64,000 bases of DNA from Hoeflea algicola. GTDB taxonomy: Bacteria; Pseudomonadota; Alphaproteobacteria; Rhizobiales; Rhizobiaceae. The notes below the pieces were generated by a model, which saw nothing but the letters and a program-made list of their open reading frames with translations, had not been told where the DNA came from and did not search any database. Position 1 is the stretch's first letter, and the number at the start of each line of letters is the position of its first letter. The stretch covers positions 1,798,001-1,862,000 of the forward strand of contig NZ_JAOVZR010000001.1 of assembly GCF_026619415.1 (NCBI RefSeq), written 5' to 3'. Made by a program: the position numbers and the translations under genes. This document shows, piece after piece, positions 59,238 to 64,000 of the stretch.

Positions 59238-60703
59238 GCTGACAGCGCCTCCAGGACTTTGCGAATTTCTGCGTGATCGGAAAACGGCAACACCTTGTCG
59301 CCGACAGTCTGGCCCTGCTCATGACCCTTGCCGGCAACGATAAGCGTGTCGCCTGCATTCAGCATGGCAATAGCGCTGCGAATTGCTTCGGCGCGATCGC
59401 CGATTTCGGTGGCGCCTGGAGCCGCGATCATGATTTCGGCGCGCACTTCTGCCGGATCTTCCGAGCGCGGATTGTCGTCTGTAACAATCACCACGTCTGC
59501 CAGCTTGGTGGCAATTCCACCCATGATCGGCCGCTTGCCGCGATCCCGGTCGCCGCCGCAGCCAAACACCACCACAACCCTTCCGGTGGTAAACGGACGC
59601 ACCGCGCCAAGCACGTTTTCCAGCGCTTCGGGCTTGTGGGCGTAATCGACATACACCGGCGCCCCGTCGGCGGTCGAGCCGACCAGTTCGAGCCTCCCGG
59701 CGGCCCCGGTAAGGTGCTCGAGCGCTGCCATTGCCAGATCGGCGGACGTTCCGGTGGCGATCGCCATTCCGGCCGCAACCAGCGCGTTGGAGAACTGGAA
59801 ATCGCCAGCCAGCGGCAGGTCGACTTCGAAGATACGGCCTTCGAGGTGAATTTCGCCCACCTGCTTGTGCCGCAGATGTTCCACCCGTTTGAGGCTCAGG
59901 AACCCACCCTTGCGGCCTACCGTGAGCACCCGTGCCCCGGCCCGCTCGGCAACCTCGACAGCCCGCTCCGACCAGGGATCGTCGGCAAAGATCACCGCCG
60001 GCGCCCCCTTGGGCAGAAGACAATCGAACAGCCGCATCTTGGCTGCCATGTAATTTTCCATGGTCGGATGATAATCCATGTGATCACGGCCCAGATTGGT
60101 AAAGCCCGCCACGCTCAGTGACACGCCGTCAAGCCGGCGCTGGTCAAGCCCATGGCTTGAGGCCTCCATCGCAGCATGGGTCACGCCGTCACTGGCAAGC
60201 TCGGCCAGCAGCCGGTGCAATGCCACCGGATCGGGGGTGGTCAGCGAGCCGTATTCGGTACGGCCCGGGGCGGTCACGCCGGTAGTGCCGAGCATCGCCG
60301 CCTTCTCGCCCGCATGGGCCCAGATCTGGCGCAGAAACGAGGCGACCGAAGTCTTGCCGGCGGTGCCGGTGACGGCTGCCATCACCCGCGGCTGCGGGCC
60401 GAAATAGGCCGCAGCCATCCGCGCCAGCGCCAGCCTGGGATCGGCGCTTCTGAGCACCAGCCCGACATCGGCGGGCAAATCGGCATCATCAGCCGCCACA
60501 ATCGCCACGGCGCCTTTCGAGGCAGCCTGGGCGGCAAAGCGGGCGCCGTCGGTTTTCACTCCCGCCATGGCAAAGAACAGGTTGCCCGGCTCAACCGTCC
60601 GGCTGTCAACGGTCAGACCGGTGACCGGCACGTCGAGTTCCGCCGCTTGCGAGACGGTGATGGATACTGACGGCAAGGCTGAAATCAAGGCAGACAGTTT
60701 CAT
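59234..60703 (-). CDS. murE: UDP-MurNAc-dipeptide:meso-DAP ligase MurE
   Basis: MurE adds meso-diaminopimelate to UDP-MurNAc-L-Ala-D-Glu. The 489-residue protein, [20 protein letters not shown] at the start, has [20 protein letters not shown], the ATP loop [19 protein letters not shown], the [15 protein letters not shown] block, and [16 protein letters not shown], whose DNPR tetrad is specific for meso-DAP (not L-Lys). The frame is open further upstream into ftsI, but the family start is at 60703. Overlaps murF at its end. Confidence 0.97.
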   Translation of the reverse strand: MKLSALISALPSVSITVSQAAELDVPVTGLTVDSRTVEPGNLFFAMAGVKTDGARFAAQAASKGAVAIVAADDADLPADVGLVLRSADPRLALARMAAAYFGPQPRVMAAVTGTAGKTSVASFLRQIWAHAGEKAAMLGTTGVTAPGRTEYGSLTTPDPVALHRLLAELASDGVTHAAMEASSHGLDQRRLDGVSLSVAGFTNLGRDHMDYHPTMENYMAAKMRLFDCLLPKGAPAVIFADDPWSERAVEVAERAGARVLTVGRKGGFLSLKRVEHLRHKQVGEIHLEGRIFEVDLPLAGDFQFSNALVAAGMAIATGTSADLAMAALEHLTGAAGRLELVGSTADGAPVYVDYAHKPEALENVLGAVRPFTTGRVVVVFGCGGDRDRGKRPIMGGIATKLADVVIVTDDNPRSEDPAEVRAEIMIAAPGATEIGDRAEAIRSAIAMLNAGDTLIVAGKGHEQGQTVGDKVLPFSDHAEIRKVLEALSA

Positions 60704-60764
60704 ATAGGGCTCGGATCTTTCGTTATGCATCTGGCGGACCATGCCCTGCCCGCCACTTATGGTA

Positions 60765-62501
60765 TCAATATGACAGCGACAGCATCTGACCGCCGTCACC
60801 GAATTTTGGTTCTACGCCAAGAAACGCCGCCGACCGGCGAATGATGGCGCTGACCATCGGCGCTGCGTTAAGACCTGCCGTCGCCGATCTCTTGCCTTCT
60901 TCGGGTTTCGGTTCATCGACAATCACCAGCACCACATAATCGGGATTATCAATCGGAAAGGCCGACAGGAAGGCATTGAATCGGACATCCGAATTGTAAC
61001 GGCCGTTGATCACCTTTTCCGCCGTGCCGGTCTTGCCGCCAACCCGGAAACCTTCGACTTCGGCGCGCCGGCCCGAGCCCTTGGCGACATTGAGCGCCAT
61101 CAGGTAGCGCATCTCGTCGCTGGTCGTCGAATTGACCACCTGGACTGCGACCTTGTCGGCCTCTTCACGGGTTCGCGGCAGGAAGGTCGGCTCGATCAGC
61201 TTGCCTCCATTCATCAGCGCCGCTGCCGCCACTGCCGTTTGCAGTGGCGTTGTGGCCACACCATGACCGAACGAAATGGTCACCGAATTGATTTTCTTCC
61301 AGACCGAGGGCTGGGTCGGAGTTGCCACTTCCGGCAATTCCGTCTGCATCCGCGACAGCAGTCCGAGCCGGGTGAGAAACTCCTGATGTCCTTCGATGCC
61401 GATCATGTCGGCAATCCGCGCCGAGCCGATATTGGAGGAGTAGATGAACACCTCCGGCACCGTCAGCATCCGGTTCTTGCCATGGAAATCCCGGATGGTG
61501 AAACCGCCGATACGGATCGAGCCGCGGGCATCAATCTGGTCGGTCAGTTTGACCTTGCCCGAATCCAGTCCCATCGCGGTGGTAAACACCTTGAAGGTCG
61601 AGCCCATCTCGAATGTGCCAGCCGACATCCGGTTGAGACGGTCTTTCTTCTGCGCATCGACCGGGTCGTTCGGGTCGTAATCAGGCAACGAAGCCATGCC
61701 GATAACTTCACCGGTGTGAATGTTGAGCACGACACCGCCGGCGGCAACCGCCTGGTAGCGTTCCATGGCGGCGGCGAGTTCATCGCGCAGCACATGCTGG
61801 ACCCGGAGATCAAGCGACAGGCGGACCGGCTTGAGATCCTCATCGACGGTCATGCCGGCGTCGGCAAGCGCGCCCAGCCCCTGTCCGTCGACATATTTCT
61901 CCATGCCGGAGATGCCCTTGTTGTCGATATTGGTAAGCCCGATCACATGCGAGGCGGTCGGCCCGCCAGGATAGAAGCGGCGCGTTTCCGGGCGAAAGCC
62001 GATGCCGGGAATGCCCAGCGACAGGATCTGGCTCTGCTGTTTCGGCGTTAGCTGCCGCCGGAGCCACTGAAATCGCGAATTCGATGACAGTTTCCGGTAG
62101 ATACCACGCTGGTCGAGATCGGGCAGCACAGTGGCCAGAAGTTCCACCGCCTCGTCCGGATCGACAATCTTGTTAGGTTCGGCAAACAACGACACGGTGC
62201 GGATGTCGGTGGCCAGAACCTCGCCGTTGCGATCCAGCAGGTCCGGTCGCGACGTCAGCAACTCGTTGGTACGGTTGATCGACGACACAGTTTCCGGCGA
62301 CCGCAAGCCATATTGAACCAGCCGCCCGCCGATCACCGCGTAGATGACGCCGAAACAGGCGATGGCAATGATGATGCGGTTCCGGGCCTGCGCCCCTTGC
62401 GCCTTGCGCACCCCTTCAAATTCCAGCATCGAGCGTCCCAATCCGCTGACCGGGTTGGCGCGTTTTACGGGTCTGGCAAACAGTGTTCTCAAGGATCTCA
62501 T
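60765..62501 (-). CDS. ftsI: Septal penicillin-binding protein FtsI (PBP3)
   Basis: FtsI is the septum-specific transpeptidase working with FtsW. The 578-residue protein has a basic N-terminus, one helix (about 40-60), a dimerisation/pedestal domain with [18 protein letters not shown] block ([13 protein letters not shown]), then the transpeptidase: SxxK as STFK (Ser 301, Lys 304), SxN as SSN in [14 protein letters not shown], and KTG in [11 protein letters not shown]. The start overlaps the ftsL stop by four bases. Length is typical of alphaproteobacteria. Confidence 0.97.
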   Translation of the reverse strand: MRSLRTLFARPVKRANPVSGLGRSMLEFEGVRKAQGAQARNRIIIAIACFGVIYAVIGGRLVQYGLRSPETVSSINRTNELLTSRPDLLDRNGEVLATDIRTVSLFAEPNKIVDPDEAVELLATVLPDLDQRGIYRKLSSNSRFQWLRRQLTPKQQSQILSLGIPGIGFRPETRRFYPGGPTASHVIGLTNIDNKGISGMEKYVDGQGLGALADAGMTVDEDLKPVRLSLDLRVQHVLRDELAAAMERYQAVAAGGVVLNIHTGEVIGMASLPDYDPNDPVDAQKKDRLNRMSAGTFEMGSTFKVFTTAMGLDSGKVKLTDQIDARGSIRIGGFTIRDFHGKNRMLTVPEVFIYSSNIGSARIADMIGIEGHQEFLTRLGLLSRMQTELPEVATPTQPSVWKKINSVTISFGHGVATTPLQTAVAAAALMNGGKLIEPTFLPRTREEADKVAVQVVNSTTSDEMRYLMALNVAKGSGRRAEVEGFRVGGKTGTAEKVINGRYNSDVRFNAFLSAFPIDNPDYVVLVIVDEPKPEEGKRSATAGLNAAPMVSAIIRRSAAFLGVEPKFGDGGQMLSLSY

Positions 62502-62854
62502 TGCTGCACCGACCCTGTCGTCAGCGCCGCGTCGGCACCGTTTTCGGCCAGTTTCGGTTCAAAATCGCTGGCCCGGCCGGGCAATTCGTCGGGTTGAGCC
62601 ATTTGCTCGGCTTCGATCGGCCGAAGCCCCAGCTCAGCCTCGAACGCCGTTGACAACCGCTGCAGCCGCGAAGGCTGGTTGAGCAGGCTCCAGTCGGCCT
62701 CCAACAGGTCGATGGTTTCCTTCTGCAGCTTGATTTCGGCCTGCAACCCACGCACCTCTTCGAGCTTCACCTCGGCGTCGTGCTTGATCTGATAGGTAAT
62801 GGTTGCAGCCGCGATCATCGCGCCAACCAGCACCAGGTCGAGAGTTCGCAACAT
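62498..62854 (-). CDS. ftsL: Cell division protein FtsL
   Basis: FtsL forms the FtsQLB complex that activates FtsWI. The 118-residue protein has one N-terminal helix (MLRTLDLVLVGAMIAAATIT, about 5-22) followed by a periplasmic coiled coil (HDAEVKLEEVRGLQAEIKLQ and on) with the WSLLNQPSRLQRLS segment typical of alphaproteobacterial FtsL. The C-terminal about 40 residues are acidic and probably disordered. Gaps: three bases from rsmH, a four-base overlap with ftsI. Confidence 0.92.
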   Translation of the reverse strand: MLRTLDLVLVGAMIAAATITYQIKHDAEVKLEEVRGLQAEIKLQKETIDLLEADWSLLNQPSRLQRLSTAFEAELGLRPIEAEQMAQPDELPGRASDFEPKLAENGADAALTTGSVQQ

Positions 62855-62857
62855 GGC

Positions 62858-63883
62858 TCAGCCTCCGAGTGCCGCGAGCGCGGCGAGGTTGGGAACGGGA
62901 AGGATGTCAGTGTCGGTGTTTTCCGCCGGTGCACTGGTGCGCAATCCGGATCGCAATTTGGCCGAGCGGGCGCGCGGATTTTCCGCGCATTCGGCCTCGT
63001 TGGCAGTGACCGGCTGCTTGCCGATCGGCGTGAATGTCGCCTGGCGCACGGCTACCAGCGGCATGTGCCGCGAGCCTGACGCCTTGCCGGACCGGTCCTG
63101 GAAGAAACGCTTGACGATCCGGTCCTCGAGCGAGTGAAAGCTCACCACCACCAGCCGGCCGCCGGGCTTAAGCGCCTTTTCGGCGGCAAACAGTGTCTGC
63201 GCCAGCTCGCCAAGCTCGTCGTTGACATAGGTTCTGAGCGCCTGGAACACCCGGGTCGCTGGATGAATCTTGTCCTGCGGACGGCGTGGTGAAACCCGCT
63301 CGATCAATCCGGCCAGTTGCCGTGTCGTTGCAAAGGGCTGCTTGGCGCGTTCGGTTTCAATCGCCCGGGCGATACGGCCGGCATGGCGTTCTTCGCCGAG
63401 AATGCCGAAAATACGGGTCAGGTCGGAAACCTTGGCGCGGTTGACCACATCGGCGGCGCTGACACCGGCCTGGCCCATGCGCATGTCGAGCGGTCCGTCG
63501 CGCATGAACGAAAACCCGCGCTCGGCCTCGTCGATCTGCATCGAGGAAACGCCGATATCGAGAACCAGCCCGTCGAGACTGGCCTCTTCAACATGGTCAA
63601 GAAGATCGGAAAACTGGGCTCGAATGAGCTTGAGCTTGTCATCGGCAGCCTCAACCATTTTGGCCCCCGCGGCAATCGCATCCGGGTCGCGGTCAAAGGC
63701 AATGACATCGGCGCCTGCCTGCAGGATCGCGGCACTATAGCCACCGGCGCCGAAGGTTCCATCGACAATCAGTTCGCCCGGTGCAGGTGCCAATGCATCC
63801 AGAACCCCGCGGAGAAGAACCGGAATGTGACGGACAGGTCCGCCTTGGGCGTCAGCATCACCATCGCCCATATCCGCCGCCAT
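62858..63883 (-). CDS. rsmH: 16S rRNA (cytosine-1402-N4)-methyltransferase RsmH
   Basis: RsmH (MraW) methylates N4 of C1402 in 16S rRNA. The 341-residue protein starts [20 protein letters not shown], then [20 protein letters not shown], the SAM loop [42 protein letters not shown]-equivalent [20 protein letters not shown], and [13 protein letters not shown], all family landmarks. It begins 26 bases after mraZ and is followed within three bases by ftsL. Confidence 0.97.
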   Translation of the reverse strand: MAADMGDGDADAQGGPVRHIPVLLRGVLDALAPAPGELIVDGTFGAGGYSAAILQAGADVIAFDRDPDAIAAGAKMVEAADDKLKLIRAQFSDLLDHVEEASLDGLVLDIGVSSMQIDEAERGFSFMRDGPLDMRMGQAGVSAADVVNRAKVSDLTRIFGILGEERHAGRIARAIETERAKQPFATTRQLAGLIERVSPRRPQDKIHPATRVFQALRTYVNDELGELAQTLFAAEKALKPGGRLVVVSFHSLEDRIVKRFFQDRSGKASGSRHMPLVAVRQATFTPIGKQPVTANEAECAENPRARSAKLRSGLRTSAPAENTDTDILPVPNLAALAALGG

Positions 63884-63909
63884 TCCGTTTCTCCATCCGT
63901 TGCGGACGG

Positions 63910-64000
63910 TCAGGATCTGGCCGTCCGTTCTTTCCGGGCTTGCGACTGCATTTCCTCGAATGCCGCCGGTTCCCAGAGCTGAAAGTGGTCCCCGCGCCCC
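63910..64000 (-). CDS. mraZ: Transcriptional regulator MraZ, C-terminal end
   Basis: Only the last 29 codons are in the window. They read [20 protein letters not shown] and end ARKERTARS before TGA. The [10 protein letters not shown] block is the second-half signature of MraZ, the AbrB-like DNA-binding protein that opens dcw clusters and represses their promoter. Position directly before rsmH confirms it. The dcw promoter and MraZ boxes lie outside the window. Confidence 0.9.
   Translation of the reverse strand, partial: GRGDHFQLWEPAAFEEMQSQARKERTARS

Overview
This window is chromosomal DNA of an alphaproteobacterium, most likely Hyphomicrobiales (Rhizobiales) near the Rhizobiaceae/Phyllobacteriaceae/Hoeflea group. 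The basis is high GC content, a rhizobial-type division and cell-wall (dcw) cluster leading into lpxC, bamD, recN and ligA, a long FtsZ, a UvrB with long terminal extensions, and several small proteins of rhizobial type (YARHG, DUF1127, DUF1641). The genus is an inference.

Left part (1-32.3 kb): ordinary chromosomal genes in short transcription units. They are an EEP-family phosphodiesterase cut by the window edge, a DUF922 metalloprotease-like protein, an acyltransferase-3 protein, uvrB with a coupled 70-residue ORF, a four-PAS hybrid histidine kinase, an Ala/Lys/Glu coiled-coil lipoprotein, an OYE-family flavoenzyme, a methyltransferase, gamma-glutamyltransferase, CreA, SCO with a 58-residue membrane peptide upstream, a CPA-type antiporter overlapping prmA, aminopeptidase P, AzlCD, a spermidine-synthase-like protein, a PiT phosphate transporter, an Inh-like lipoprotein and a diguanylate cyclase. 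Within this part, about 4.4-6.1 kb is an AT-richer island. It carries a DUF6932-like nucleotidyltransferase-fold gene, broken by an in-frame amber codon, coupled by an ATGA overlap to an uncharacterised 321-residue protein. A 0.95-kb GC-rich gene-free stretch lies to its left and short inverted repeats with a 15-G run lie to its right.

Right part (32.4-64 kb): read on the minus strand from the right edge, this is mraZ (partial), rsmH, ftsL, ftsI, murE, murF, mraY, murD, ftsW, murG, murC-murB, then ddl, ftsQ, ftsA, ftsZ, lpxC, bamD, recN and, beyond a plus-strand ORF, ligA. Together these make UDP-MurNAc-pentapeptide, lipids I and II and the septal machinery, then lipid A (lpxC) and outer-membrane assembly (bamD). 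Three things are unusual. MurC and MurB are one 800-codon frame with a possible internal MurB start. ftsW carries one extra base that splits its frame. The cluster is interrupted between murCB and ddl by about 6.3 kb carrying a sulfide:quinone-oxidoreductase-like operon (SQR-like, DUF1641, IscU-like), a divergent MarR-like regulator with three cysteines, and a c-di-GMP gene on each side.

No tRNA, rRNA, CRISPR array or transposase was recognised. All functions are read from sequence motifs and remembered family signatures; no database search was run.
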